Assembly: GCF_015245355.1 (NCBI RefSeq)
Contig: NZ_CP063311.1
Coordinates: forward strand, 3,367,179-3,431,178
Origin: Anabaenopsis elenkinii CCIBt3563
GTDB taxonomy: Bacteria > Cyanobacteriota > Cyanobacteriia > Cyanobacteriales > Nostocaceae
DNA: 64,000 bases
Reading direction: 5' to 3'
In this document: piece by piece, positions 22,413-32,053 of the stretch
Numbering within the stretch: position 1 is the first letter of the stretch
Layout of the letters: every line of letters starts with the position of its first letter
The notes under the pieces: generated by a model
What the model was told of the DNA's origin: nothing
Databases searched by the model: none
The model's input: the letters and a program-made list of their open reading frames with translations, nothing else
Position numbers and translations under genes: made by a program

Positions 22413-23816
22413 ATGCTTAACCAGGGAAATCTGCCACAGTCTATGCCTAAAGCCTCAGTGATTGGGTTGGGAAAGTCCGGTATTGCTACCGCTAGATTAT
22501 TAAAACGGGAAGGTTGGGAGGTAGTGTTAACTGATAGTCACACCTCTACCAACCTCCTCCAACAACAACAACAACTTGCAGCCGAGGGAATTACCGTAAA
22601 ATTGGGGTATTCCCTTGATTTAAAGAGTACGGATTTATCTGATTTAATTGTTGTCAGTCCCGGTGTACCTTGGGATATTCCCGTATTAGTGGAAGCTCGA
22701 GCATTAGGTATTGAAACCATCGGTGAAATGGAACTCGCTTGGCGACATTTGCAATCTTCGCCCTGGGTAGGCATTACCGGTACTAATGGTAAAACCACCA
22801 CTACAGCTTTGATTGCGGCCATATTTCAAACCGCTGGACTAAATGCCCCCGCCTGTGGTAATATTGGTTATGCTGCCTGTGAAGTAGCTTTATCAGAAAA
22901 ACAGCCTGACTGGGTAATCGCAGAAGTTAGCAGTTATCAAATAGAGTCCTCAGTCACCCTTGCACCCCGCATCGGCATTTGGACAACCTTTACACCAGAC
23001 CATCTGGCACGCCACAAAAGTTTAGAAAATTACTACAATATTAAAGCTAAGTTATTACTTAATTCTCATTTTCAAGTATTTAATGGTGATGACCCCTATT
23101 TAAATAAAATGGGTCTTAGTCATTGGCCTGATGCCTATTGGACAAGTGTCAAAGGTGAAGATTTTTTACTGGGAAAACAAGGCTTTTATATTCAAGATGG
23201 TTGGGTAGTGGAAAAATTAGAGCCTATTTCCACACCCAAAAAAATTCTCTCAGCCTCTGCTTTGCGAATGGTGGGAGAACATAATCACCAAAATCTCTTA
23301 ATGGCGGTAGCAGCAGCTAGGTTAGCGGGAATTGAACCCGATGCGATTGATACTGCAATTCGCAAATTCTCCGGGGTTCCCCATCGGTTAGAACATATTT
23401 GTACTTGGGAAGGTATTGACTTTATTAATGATAGTAAAGCTACTAATTATGATGCAGCTTTAGTTGGACTAGTATCTGTTAATAGTCCTGCAATTTTAAT
23501 TGCAGGTGGCGAAGCTAAACCAGGGGATGATACCGCCTGGTTAAATCAAATTCAAGCTAAAGCGGCGGCGGTTTTATTAATTGGGAACGCAGCACCAGCA
23601 TTTGCTCAACGTCTCCAAGAAGTGGGTTATAGTAATTACGAAATTGTCGAGACCATGGACAAGGCGGTTCCTCGGTCAGCAGAATTAGCCAAACAATATC
23701 AAGCCTCCGTGGTGCTGTTATCTCCCGCTTGTGCGAGTTTCGACCAGTACCCCAATTTTGAAGTGCGCGGTGACGATTTTCGTAATTTGTGTTTGGCTTG
23801 GTGCGCTGCACATTAA
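22413..23816 (+). CDS. murD: UDP-N-acetylmuramoylalanine--D-glutamate ligase
   Basis: MurD adds D-glutamate to UDP-MurNAc-L-Ala in the cytoplasmic steps of peptidoglycan synthesis. The 467-residue sequence has the N-terminal Rossmann part ([16 protein letters not shown]), the ATP-binding loop [14 protein letters not shown] at about residues 117-130, and the Mur-ligase C-terminal block [18 protein letters not shown]. The true start may be the second ATG at 22443 ([10 protein letters not shown]), as the first 10 residues are not conserved in the family. It lies 173 bases after glyS in the same direction. Confidence 0.97.
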   Translation: MLNQGNLPQSMPKASVIGLGKSGIATARLLKREGWEVVLTDSHTSTNLLQQQQQLAAEGITVKLGYSLDLKSTDLSDLIVVSPGVPWDIPVLVEARALGIETIGEMELAWRHLQSSPWVGITGTNGKTTTTALIAAIFQTAGLNAPACGNIGYAACEVALSEKQPDWVIAEVSSYQIESSVTLAPRIGIWTTFTPDHLARHKSLENYYNIKAKLLLNSHFQVFNGDDPYLNKMGLSHWPDAYWTSVKGEDFLLGKQGFYIQDGWVVEKLEPISTPKKILSASALRMVGEHNHQNLLMAVAAARLAGIEPDAIDTAIRKFSGVPHRLEHICTWEGIDFINDSKATNYDAALVGLVSVNSPAILIAGGEAKPGDDTAWLNQIQAKAAAVLLIGNAAPAFAQRLQEVGYSNYEIVETMDKAVPRSAELAKQYQASVVLLSPACASFDQYPNFEVRGDDFRNLCLAWCAAH

Positions 23817-23830
23817 TCTCAAATATAGTT

Positions 23831-23879
23831 GACTATAGACTATGAACTATGGACTAATGACTAATGACTAATGACTAAT
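23831..23879. repeat. Heptad tandem repeat before purM
   Basis: Seven 7-bp units: GACTATA, GACTATG, AACTATG, then four identical GACTAAT. The array ends 2 bases before the first purM ATG and occupies its ribosome binding region. This is a short tandemly repeated repetitive (STRR) array of the type known from filamentous cyanobacteria. Confidence 0.85.
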
Positions 23880-23881
23880 GA

Positions 23882-24925
23882 ATGACTTTTATGGATTATC
23901 GGGATGCTGGGGTTGATGTTGAAGCGGGTAGAGCCTTTGTAGATCAAATTCGCAATTTAGTTCACAGCACTTTTAGACCGGAAGTCATCGGCGGTTTAGG
24001 TGGTTTTGGCGGTTGCTTCCAACTACCAACTGGTTTTAAAGAACCAGTCTTGGTTTCCGGGACTGATGGTGTGGGTACAAAGTTGAAAATCGCCCAAGTT
24101 CTCAACCGCCATGATACAGTGGGGATTGATTTAGTGGCTATGTGTGTTAATGACGTTTTGACCTCAGGTGCACAACCACTGTTTTTTCTAGATTATGTGG
24201 CTACAGGTAAGTTAGAACCCCAGCAGCTGACGGAAGTGGTAGCAGGTATCGCCGCTGGGTGTAGATCGGCTGGTTGCGCTTTATTAGGCGGTGAAACCGC
24301 GGAAATGCCTGGTTTTTACCAAGTCGGTGAGTACGACTTGGCTGGGTTCTGTGTGGGAATTGTGGAAAAAAGCCAGATGTTAGATGGTTCCCAAGTAAAA
24401 GTTGGGGATGTAGCGATCGCACTTCCTAGCGCTGGTGTACACAGTAATGGCTTAAGTTTAGTCCGCAAAATTGTTGACACCACCCCTTTAGATTGGGATG
24501 AACGCCCACAGTTATTAGGTGGCCAAACCATAGGGGAAGCTTTCCTTAAACCTACACAAATTTACGTTAAGCCTGTTTTGGGAGCTCTTCAAGCTGAGTT
24601 AGAAATTCATGGTATGGCTCATATTACCGGTGGAGGCTTACCAGAGAATTTACCCAGATGTTTAGGTAAAAATCAAAGTATTCATCTGCAACCTGATAGT
24701 TGGACTATTCCCCCTATATTCCAATGGCTGGCTGAGGTTGGCTCAGTTAGTGCCGAGGCAATGTACAATACTTTTAACATGGGCATTGGTTTTGTACTGT
24801 TAGTACCACCCCATCAAGCAGAACAGACAATTAATTTCTTTCAATCACAGGATATCTGCGCTGTGGTAATTGGTGAGGTGATCAATGGTTCTGGTACATT
24901 GACCGGTTTACCGTTCTCCACATGA
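23882..24925 (+). CDS. purM: Phosphoribosylformylglycinamidine cyclo-ligase (AIR synthetase)
   Basis: PurM closes the imidazole ring of 5-aminoimidazole ribotide in purine synthesis, using ATP. The 347-residue protein starts [17 protein letters not shown]; the family usually begins at the internal MDYRDAGVD, so the start may be 23891. Family motifs are [13 protein letters not shown] (about 60-72), [13 protein letters not shown] and the glycine-rich [12 protein letters not shown]. Length is normal. The heptad array abutting the start leaves no clear Shine-Dalgarno. Confidence 0.97.
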   Translation: MTFMDYRDAGVDVEAGRAFVDQIRNLVHSTFRPEVIGGLGGFGGCFQLPTGFKEPVLVSGTDGVGTKLKIAQVLNRHDTVGIDLVAMCVNDVLTSGAQPLFFLDYVATGKLEPQQLTEVVAGIAAGCRSAGCALLGGETAEMPGFYQVGEYDLAGFCVGIVEKSQMLDGSQVKVGDVAIALPSAGVHSNGLSLVRKIVDTTPLDWDERPQLLGGQTIGEAFLKPTQIYVKPVLGALQAELEIHGMAHITGGGLPENLPRCLGKNQSIHLQPDSWTIPPIFQWLAEVGSVSAEAMYNTFNMGIGFVLLVPPHQAEQTINFFQSQDICAVVIGEVINGSGTLTGLPFST

Positions 24926-25010
24926 TCAGTTATCACGAAGGCGGGATGAAAACCCTTTAGGCTTCTGTGATGCTATCTTTTCGTATTTAAACACATTAAG
25001 AGAGGATCAG

Positions 25011-25742
25011 ATGAAACAGCTCCTTAACCCCATATTTAGTCTGAAAAAATATATAGCTCCCCTAATTGTCGTCTTGTTGACGCTCGTGCTGGGTTCTTCT
25101 GTATTTGCAACCCCGGTATTGGCTACAGGTGTATATCAAATCCCCAACCTCACCGCCAATAACTGGGTTTTAGATCAGGGTGAGATTCTCAGTCGCATCA
25201 ACGAAGGTAAAATCAGCAACGCCTTTGGGGATTTAGCTAAAAAAACAGGTAACCAAGTCAGATTTGTCACCATTCGTCGCCTCGATTATGGGGAAACACC
25301 AGAAAGTTTTACCCAAGCACTCTTTGAAAAATGGTTTCCCACTCCAGTAGAACAGGCTCATCAAATCTTATTGGTACTAGATACCGTTACCAATGGTACT
25401 GCTATTGTCACAGGTGAGTCAGTTAAGTCTTTATTGACTGATGCTATTGCCGAAAGTGTAGTTACAGAAACTTTAGCTATACCAATAAGAGACGGTAACA
25501 AATACAACCAGGCATTTTTAGATGCAAGCGATCGCCTAGTTACCGTCCTCTCTGGTGAACCTGATCCCGGTCCACCGCAAGTTATGGAAACCGTACAGGT
25601 AGACAGCACCTTTACCAAAGCCGAAGACACCAATCAAGGTAACGCCACTGCTTGGGTAGTGGGACTTTTAATTGCTGCTACCATTATTCCCATGGCTACT
25701 TACTTTGTTTATCAAGTCAACCAACCATCATCCGATGGCTAA
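25011..25742 (+). CDS. psb32: TPM-domain membrane protein, Psb32-like
   Basis: The 243-residue protein has an N-terminal hydrophobic signal or anchor (about residues 15-38), a TPM domain (about 48-185; NNWVLDQGEILSRI, VRFVTIRRLDYGET, ILLVLDTVTNGTAIVTG), and one C-terminal membrane helix (WVVGLLIAATIIPMATYFVY). This matches the cyanobacterial and plastid Psb32 family, linked to photosystem II repair and protection, facing the thylakoid lumen. A GAGAGGA ribosome site precedes the ATG. The symbol is by family resemblance; other TPM proteins exist. Confidence 0.8.
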   Translation: MKQLLNPIFSLKKYIAPLIVVLLTLVLGSSVFATPVLATGVYQIPNLTANNWVLDQGEILSRINEGKISNAFGDLAKKTGNQVRFVTIRRLDYGETPESFTQALFEKWFPTPVEQAHQILLVLDTVTNGTAIVTGESVKSLLTDAIAESVVTETLAIPIRDGNKYNQAFLDASDRLVTVLSGEPDPGPPQVMETVQVDSTFTKAEDTNQGNATAWVVGLLIAATIIPMATYFVYQVNQPSSDG

Positions 25743-25744
25743 GT

Positions 25745-26128
25745 TTAATCCTGAATATACTCTTTCCCTGTCACCAAAGCTATCTCAGCCCGGACAAATT
25801 CCCTCCCCAAATAAGACGCATGGTCTAACTTAGTCACTGGACAGGGGTGAGTTCCTTCAAAAATATTTACACAAAGTTCCTTAGCCGTCCGCCCGCTAAA
25901 CACCGTTGCATGAGTTCGTTCTACTTTCCCCTTAGCAGGAATGACCTTTCCGGTTTCAGGATCGACGGCTAAACCTTGGTCGTTAATCACATTTGTAAAA
26001 TGCTTGGCGTAAATTAACCCCGCAGATCGATCTAAATAGATAATAAAATACCCCCTAGGGTCAAGCTCAATGTAACGTTGCGAAAGTTTATTATCAATTG
26101 CAGCTAAATCTTCCAGTATTAAATCCAT
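25745..26128 (-). CDS. DUF4346-like small protein
   Basis: A 127-residue soluble protein resembling cyanobacterial proteins with a DUF4346 domain. Visible conserved blocks are DPRGYFIIYLDR, ERTHATVFSGRTAKELCVNIF and HASYLGREFVRAEIAL. No function can be assigned. It is convergent with psb32 with only 2 bases between the two genes. Confidence 0.75.
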   Translation of the reverse strand: MDLILEDLAAIDNKLSQRYIELDPRGYFIIYLDRSAGLIYAKHFTNVINDQGLAVDPETGKVIPAKGKVERTHATVFSGRTAKELCVNIFEGTHPCPVTKLDHASYLGREFVRAEIALVTGKEYIQD

Positions 26129-26209
26129 AACAATTCTAAAAAGGCAAACTTCTATCTCCAGGTTTTTACACCCATATTAAGTGTAATTCCTATCTTCAAC
26201 TTATCTGAT

Positions 26210-26905
26210 TTAAATTGGCAAGCGATTAATATCTTTGTTATGACCAATGACTACCATTGCTGTACCACGCTCTAATCGCTTAGTAGGTTCAGGATTGATT
26301 TGAAATTTACCATCCTGACTAACTGCTAATAAGTTTAAGCCGTAACGGTTGCGCAGTTGTAGCTCCGAGATAGTTTTACCGTGAAATTCATCGGGAACAA
26401 TCATCTCCACAATACTATTTTCTGGGTCAAGGTCAAATCGATCTAAAATAGATGGTTTAGTTAGTGACCGTGCTAGGGCGCAACCTGCTTCATATTCCGG
26501 GAACACTACATGATCTGCACCCACTCGTTTTAACAGCTTACGGTGAACTTCACTAGAAGCTTTAGCCACTACATGAGGAACACCGCCCTCCTTCACATTC
26601 AAGGTAGTAATGATACTTTCTTGAATGTAGTTACCAATAGCTATGATTACCGTATCAAACTCAAACATTCCCGCTTCTTTGAGTGCTGCAGGTTCGGTTG
26701 AGTCTAGCTGTAAAGCATGACCAACTATCTCCTCATGCAATGCATCTGAGACTAGCTTTTCATCCACATCTGTGGCTAGTACTTGGTAACCCAACTTATG
26801 TAATGTTGAACATACAGACCTACCAAAACGACCTAACCCAATGACCGCAAATTGGTGGTTATCTCGACGCAAACTGCGAAAAAAGCCTATAGATGACAGA
26901 TTCAC
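26210..26905 (-). CDS. ktrA: Potassium uptake regulatory subunit (KtrA/TrkA family)
   Basis: The 231-residue cytoplasmic protein has an N-terminal RCK/TrkA-N domain with the nucleotide-binding loop VIGLGRFGRS (about residues 20-29) and acidic strand end ATDVDEKL, and a C-terminal TrkA-C domain (about 150-228). Such subunits form a ring that gates a KtrB/TrkH channel in response to nucleotide. It follows the channel gene on the same strand after 127 bases, supporting an operon. Confidence 0.92.
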   Translation of the reverse strand: MNLSSIGFFRSLRRDNHQFAVIGLGRFGRSVCSTLHKLGYQVLATDVDEKLVSDALHEEIVGHALQLDSTEPAALKEAGMFEFDTVIIAIGNYIQESIITTLNVKEGGVPHVVAKASSEVHRKLLKRVGADHVVFPEYEAGCALARSLTKPSILDRFDLDPENSIVEMIVPDEFHGKTISELQLRNRYGLNLLAVSQDGKFQINPEPTKRLERGTAMVVIGHNKDINRLPI

Positions 26906-27032
26906 ATTTGTTATCCTTATTTTTACGCCCTGACAATCGGCTAAGATTGAGCATAGAAAAATCAGTGCAAAGTTTTAGTTTTTTGCCTACTCACTCCTAT
27001 TTTATCAGGTGAGGTTCCTGGTATCGCCGCCC

Positions 27033-28367
27033 TTATCCTACTAGGAGATTTTCTTCAGGATAGTGTATCCTACTGGGGCGCGGGTCTCCCAATATAGCAG
27101 CCATCAGCAATAACACACCCACTCGTCCTACGTACATTGTGACAATTAGAATCAGCTTTGCTGGTACTGACACGGTACTAGTGATACCTGTAGACAGCCC
27201 CACAGTGGCAAAGGCTGATACAACCTCAAACAAAAGTTCAATAAAACTTAATGTGGGGTCTGTTAGAGAAATTAAGGTGGTGGATAACACCAGCATACCT
27301 ACAGAACCAACTAAAACACCAACAGCTTTTAAAATTAAAGATATTGCTATTTTACGTTCATATAATAAAACCTCTTCCTTGCCTTGAAGAATTGATTTAG
27401 TGCAGCTGGTGAGAACCCTCAAAGTTGTAGTTTTGATACCGCCTCCTGTCCCGCCAGGACTAGCACCAATTAACATCAATGCAATGGTAATAAACAAACC
27501 AGCCGATGTCATTTGGCTAATCTCAATCGTATTAAAACCAGCCGTTCTAGTAGTGACAGATTGGAACCAAGCTGATAGTAACTGCGCCGGTAAATTAACT
27601 GAACCTAATGTTGCTGTATTTTTTATTTCTATGGCAAAAAAGCCAATTGTTCCCAGGAATAAAAGAATTACAGTTGTGCTAGAAGCTACTTTAAAATCTA
27701 GAGAAAATATTAAGTTGGTTGGTTTTCTTAGCAGGCGATCGCGTACCCAAAGATACATTTCTAAAATGACCTGATAACCAATCCCGCCAAAAATTACCAA
27801 CATTGTAATTGTAAACACTACTAACAAAGATGACTGATATCCCACTAAGCTGTCCGGGAATAAACTAAAACCCGCATTATTCCAAGCCGAAATACTATGA
27901 AAAACAGCCAGCCAAATTCCCTGATTCCAACCATAATCGGGAACAAATGCCGGTATAAGTAAGAAAATGCCTGTGATTTCAAAAATCATCGTTGTGGCAA
28001 TAATTGAGCGGATAACTTGGGCGCTACCACTCATCCCCGGTCGATCTAAAGTCCGTTGGATGGCGATTTTTTGCCGCAGGTTAAATTTCCGCCCCACCAA
28101 CATAATTAAAAAGGTGGTAGTTGTCATATACCCCAACCCACCAATTTGGGCTAACAGCAGAATACACAACTGACCCCAAAAAGAAAAATCCCTACCAGTA
28201 TCAACTACAGCCAAACCGGTGACGCAAACGGCGGAAGTCGCAGTAAATAGCGCCACAATCGGGTCATTCCAAGTACCACTGCTAGTAGAAAAAGGCATCA
28301 TCAGCAGGATAGTCCCGACGATGATAACAGCTAAAAATCCTAAGCAAACTGTGCGAGAAACCGTCAT
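27033..28367 (-). CDS. ktrB: Potassium uptake channel subunit (KtrB/TrkH family)
   Basis: The 444-residue membrane protein has the fourfold M1-P-M2 layout of the Trk/Ktr/HKT superfamily. Selectivity-loop sequences include ATSAVCVTGLAVVDTG, SISAWNNAGFSLF, TRTAGFNT and FATVGLSTGIT, each with the conserved pore glycine. It should carry Na-dependent K uptake in the plasma membrane with the KtrA-like protein encoded next. It is divergent from the tocopherol genes, with a 146-base shared upstream region. Confidence 0.93.
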   Translation of the reverse strand: MTVSRTVCLGFLAVIIVGTILLMMPFSTSSGTWNDPIVALFTATSAVCVTGLAVVDTGRDFSFWGQLCILLLAQIGGLGYMTTTTFLIMLVGRKFNLRQKIAIQRTLDRPGMSGSAQVIRSIIATTMIFEITGIFLLIPAFVPDYGWNQGIWLAVFHSISAWNNAGFSLFPDSLVGYQSSLLVVFTITMLVIFGGIGYQVILEMYLWVRDRLLRKPTNLIFSLDFKVASSTTVILLFLGTIGFFAIEIKNTATLGSVNLPAQLLSAWFQSVTTRTAGFNTIEISQMTSAGLFITIALMLIGASPGGTGGGIKTTTLRVLTSCTKSILQGKEEVLLYERKIAISLILKAVGVLVGSVGMLVLSTTLISLTDPTLSFIELLFEVVSAFATVGLSTGITSTVSVPAKLILIVTMYVGRVGVLLLMAAILGDPRPSRIHYPEENLLVG

Positions 28368-28513
28368 AAAAACATAAATACCTTCTAATTCTTCTGGAGA
28401 CTAGACATCAATTAACAGCCCCCCAGAAAAAACCAACAAACTAACCCAAATCAAAACACACATGGTAGCCTACCAGTATACTTATCTAAATTCGGCATTG
28501 TTGTCACACTGCT

Positions 28514-29362
28514 TTGATCATGAGTGAAACTCTTTACCACAAAATACAGCAATTTTATGATGCTTCCTCTGGTCTGTGGGAACAGATTTGGGGCGAACAT
28601 ATGCACCATGGCTACTACGGGGTAGATGGTAAGCAACAAAAAAACCGCCGACAAGCTCAAATTGATTTAATCGAAGAAGTCCTCAACTGGTCCCGGGTGC
28701 AAACCGCAGAAAATATTCTCGATGTAGGTTGTGGTATTGGCGGTAGTTCTCTTTACTTAGCAGGGAAGTTTAATGCCCAAGCTACGGGAATTACATTAAG
28801 TCCCGTACAAGCCGCTAGAGCCAAGGAACGCGCCCAAGATGCCGGTTTGAGTGGGAGAACCCAATTTCAAGTCGCAGACGCCCAAGCAATGCCTTTTCCC
28901 GACGATTCTTTTGACTTGGTATGGTCATTAGAAAGTGGTGAACATATGCCGGATAAAACTCAGTTTTTGCAAGAGTGCTACCGCGTTTTGAAACCTGGTG
29001 GTAAGCTGATTCTAGTCACTTGGTGTCATCGTCCCACCCAGAATGCACCATTGACAGCAGATGAACAAAAGCATTTACAAGATATTTATCGCGTCTATTG
29101 TCTACCTTACGTGATTTCTTTACCAGAATATGAGGCGATCGCCCGTCAACTACCATTAAACCATGTTCACACAGCTGATTGGTCAACCGCCGTGGCTCCA
29201 TTTTGGAATATGGTCATTGATTCGGCCTTCACCCCCCAGGCCATTTTTGGCTTACTTACTTCTGGTTGGACAACTATTCAAGGCGCATTATCACTGGGAT
29301 TAATGCGTGATGGTTATCAGCGTGGCTTGATTCGCTTTGGCTTGTTATCCGGTAATAAGTAA
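28514..29362 (+). CDS. Gamma-tocopherol methyltransferase
   Basis: The 282-residue AdoMet methyltransferase has motif I ILDVGCGIGGSS (about 67-79) and later blocks AMPFPDDSFDLVWSLESGEH and CYRVLKPGGKLILVTWC, matching the tocopherol C-methyltransferase family (plant VTE4; cyanobacterial Slr0089 type). It would convert gamma- to alpha-tocopherol. The gene directly after it encodes a homogentisate prenyltransferase of the same pathway, which strengthens the call. A translation start at 28520 (second ATG) is equally possible. MPBQ methyltransferase is the main alternative, but that family usually carries a C-terminal membrane segment not obvious here. Confidence 0.87.
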   Translation: MIMSETLYHKIQQFYDASSGLWEQIWGEHMHHGYYGVDGKQQKNRRQAQIDLIEEVLNWSRVQTAENILDVGCGIGGSSLYLAGKFNAQATGITLSPVQAARAKERAQDAGLSGRTQFQVADAQAMPFPDDSFDLVWSLESGEHMPDKTQFLQECYRVLKPGGKLILVTWCHRPTQNAPLTADEQKHLQDIYRVYCLPYVISLPEYEAIARQLPLNHVHTADWSTAVAPFWNMVIDSAFTPQAIFGLLTSGWTTIQGALSLGLMRDGYQRGLIRFGLLSGNK

Positions 29363-29403
29363 GGGGAAAATTCTCATTTCCCATTCCTTTATCTATAACT
29401 TTC

Positions 29404-30342
29404 ATGAGTCAAATTTCTACTAATTCTGCTAATTTTACCCATAACTGGGCTTATTCCTTTTGGAAGTTTTCCCGCCCACACACAATTATTGGCACAAGTT
29501 TGAGTGTGTGGGGCTTGTATTTGATTGCGGTTGCTATCTCCTCTGTGGGTTTTTCTTTGGTGCAACTTATTTCTGTTCTGGGTGCGTGGATTGCCTGTTT
29601 ATGTGGCAATGTTTATATTGTGGGTTTGAATCAACTCCAAGATGTGGAAATTGACAAGATTAATAAACCTGATTTACCCCTAGCATCTGGGGAATTCTCT
29701 CGCCAGCAAGGTCAAACAATTGTCATCATTATGGGCATTTTGTCCCTAGTTATAGCTTGGCTCACTGGTCCGTTTTTATTGGGAATGGTGGCTCTGAGTT
29801 TGGTAATTGGTACGGCTTATTCTTTACCACCAATTCGCTTGAAGCGTTTCCCCTTCTGGGCAGCACTATGTATTTTTTCAGTGCGGGGAACTATTGTCAA
29901 TTTGGGGCTATTTTTGCATTTTAATGCAGCATTAGAACAAAAACCAGGGATTCCCTGGACAGTTTGGCTGCTGACAATCTTTATTTTGGTGTTTACCTTT
30001 GCCATCGCTATCTTTAAAGATATCCCTGATATAGAAGGCGATCGCCTTTACAATATCACTACTTTTACTATTGCACTCGGTTCACAAGCAGTATTTAATT
30101 TGGCACTATGGGTGCTAACTTTTTGCTATTTGGGTGTGATTTTAGTTGGTGTCATGGGTTTTACCCCCATTAACCCAGTATTTTTAGTGGTTAGTCATCT
30201 AGTAGTCCTGGTGGTAATGTGGATGCGCAGTTTAGCCGTAGACTTACAAGATCAAACTGCGATCGCCCAATTCTACCAATTCATCTGGAAACTATTTTAT
30301 CTGGAATATATCATGTTCCCGGTTGCCTGTCTTTTAGGATAA
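29404..30342 (+). CDS. Homogentisate phytyltransferase
   Basis: A 312-residue UbiA-superfamily membrane prenyltransferase with about nine hydrophobic segments. The first Asp-rich motif is NQLQDVEIDKINKP (about 76-89) and the second is KDIPDIEGDR (about 200-209), as in the VTE2/Slr1736 family. It joins phytyl diphosphate to homogentisate in the tocopherol pathway. It lies 41 bases downstream of the tocopherol methyltransferase gene and 4 bases upstream of a TPR gene, so the three are probably co-transcribed. Confidence 0.92.
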   Translation: MSQISTNSANFTHNWAYSFWKFSRPHTIIGTSLSVWGLYLIAVAISSVGFSLVQLISVLGAWIACLCGNVYIVGLNQLQDVEIDKINKPDLPLASGEFSRQQGQTIVIIMGILSLVIAWLTGPFLLGMVALSLVIGTAYSLPPIRLKRFPFWAALCIFSVRGTIVNLGLFLHFNAALEQKPGIPWTVWLLTIFILVFTFAIAIFKDIPDIEGDRLYNITTFTIALGSQAVFNLALWVLTFCYLGVILVGVMGFTPINPVFLVVSHLVVLVVMWMRSLAVDLQDQTAIAQFYQFIWKLFYLEYIMFPVACLLG

Positions 30343-30346
30343 ACCT

Positions 30347-30823
30347 ATGTTAGAAACTTTCACCATACCTGATATCCTGGCGATCGCCTCAGTTGTTGTG
30401 GCTATCCTCATCCTCACTTATTTCTCTGGTAAAACCTTAATTACTGCTAATGCTTTCCAAAAAGGGGTAAATCTTTATCAACAACAAGACTATGAGGGCG
30501 CAAAAGCCGCTTTTGAGCGGGTGATTTCTCTCAACTCTACTAATGATGTGGTGCGCTTACTCTTGGGAGATATTTTCAAGCAGCAAGGCAATATCCAACA
30601 AGCAACAGAATTATATCAAGAGGTGATTCGTAGCAGTCCTAAAAATCCAGATGCCTATTTGCGTTTAGCAAATGTTTTCATGGATGCAAATCAGCCAGAG
30701 TCCGCAAAAATCAATTTACAACAAGCACAAGCTTTATTACAAAAGCAACGTCAACCCCAAAGAGCACAACAAATTAGTCATCTATTAGAGAAAATTACCG
30801 CTAAATCCGGTAATCAACTCTAG
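30347..30823 (+). CDS. Membrane-anchored TPR protein
   Basis: A 158-residue protein with one N-terminal membrane helix (about 10-27) and tetratricopeptide repeats over about 34-145 (YEGAKAAFERVISLN, IQQATELYQEVIRSSP, NPDAYLRLANVFMDANQPE). TPR units usually mediate protein binding; the partner is unknown. The start is 4 bases after the phytyltransferase stop, so translational coupling is likely. Confidence 0.85.
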   Translation: MLETFTIPDILAIASVVVAILILTYFSGKTLITANAFQKGVNLYQQQDYEGAKAAFERVISLNSTNDVVRLLLGDIFKQQGNIQQATELYQEVIRSSPKNPDAYLRLANVFMDANQPESAKINLQQAQALLQKQRQPQRAQQISHLLEKITAKSGNQL

Positions 30824-31009
30824 TTTGATCAAACATTGCTCCCCCCTACCCTGGGTAAACCATCGCGGCGCTAATATCTCGGTGATTTGTTTGACCAGTA
30901 AGTTTTCTGTATTTAAGGTAGTGTGGTGAGTTGCAAAAAGTATGTAATAATTAAGCCCATCTGCTTGCAGCAGCCCTTCGCTATCGCATACACTAGTTAC
31001 CTATCAACT

Positions 31010-32041
31010 GTGCAAAATACCGAATCTATCAACGACCTAGCTGCGGCTTTGCAACAACCAGCCGACCTCAGCTTTCAACTACCTGACCCAGAAGATGAAG
31101 AAATATTAGACTCAGAATTTCAACAACAGCTAGATGTAGCTTGGCAGGTATGCGATCGCTTTGACCTGCAAACAGAAATCTGGCGGGGGCGAATTTTACG
31201 GGCTATCCGTGACCGAGAGAAAAAAGGTGGGGACGGACGAGGTACGGGATTTCTCAAATGGCTCAAAGAACGGGAAATTAGTAAAAGTCAAGCATACGCC
31301 TGGATTCAGCTGGCTAACAGTGCTGATACTCTCCTGGAAGAGGGAAAATTAGACCCTAAATCAGTGAATAACTTTAGCAAACGCGCATTTATCGAAACCT
31401 CTAAGGCTGTCCCAGAAGTTCAGCAGATGGTGAGTCAAGCGGCGCAAAAAGGTGACCAAATCACCAGGCGAGAAGTGCGCCAACTCACAGACGAATGGAC
31501 CTCCATGTCCTCAGAATTACTACCAGAACCAGTGAAGGTAAAAGCAGCCGAAAACTCCCTTCCGGCGCGCTACATTGCCCCCCTGGTCAAGGAAATGGAA
31601 AAATTACCAGAATCACACCAGCGGGTTATTCAAGCAGAAATTGCCACTAACCCAGATGTTGATACCCTCAAACAGGTAACTTCAGAAGCCCGTCACCTGG
31701 CTAAGTATCTTAAAGGAGCCGCCCAAGTTCAAGCACTTACCCAGGCAGATATTGACATTGAAACCGCCCTGGAAGAAGCCCAAAGAATCGGCTGTTTAAG
31801 TATAGCCGCGGATTTGGTTAATCAAGCATCACAAATAGAACAAACCATCGCCAAGTTATACATGACCTGGAAACGCATCGCTAACTTGGCAGACCGGTTA
31901 TATGTAGATACTGGTGCTAGTACACCCCATCTGCGATCGCTCCTGACTTCCATCGAACCTCTGGGTGGTGAAGTGATGGAACTGCAACTGAGTGGTGCTA
32001 CTCAACACACTATCCGCCTGCAAATCCAGGAAACTAATTAG
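31010..32041 (+). CDS. Unknown helical protein, conserved cyanobacterial type
   Basis: The open frame extends back to 30923, but the first 29 residues look non-coding. The GTG at 31010 (VQNTESINDL) gives a 343-residue protein that begins like a normal soluble protein, so I choose it. The sequence is almost wholly helical and charged. A segment KWLKEREISKSQAYAWIQLA (about residues 80-99 from the GTG) looks like a helix-turn-helix of ParB/KorB style, which is only a suggestion. No enzymatic motif is visible. It is convergent with the ABC permease gene. Confidence 0.7.
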   Translation: MQNTESINDLAAALQQPADLSFQLPDPEDEEILDSEFQQQLDVAWQVCDRFDLQTEIWRGRILRAIRDREKKGGDGRGTGFLKWLKEREISKSQAYAWIQLANSADTLLEEGKLDPKSVNNFSKRAFIETSKAVPEVQQMVSQAAQKGDQITRREVRQLTDEWTSMSSELLPEPVKVKAAENSLPARYIAPLVKEMEKLPESHQRVIQAEIATNPDVDTLKQVTSEARHLAKYLKGAAQVQALTQADIDIETALEEAQRIGCLSIAADLVNQASQIEQTIAKLYMTWKRIANLADRLYVDTGASTPHLRSLLTSIEPLGGEVMELQLSGATQHTIRLQIQETN

Positions 32042-32053
32042 AACTCCCCGGAC

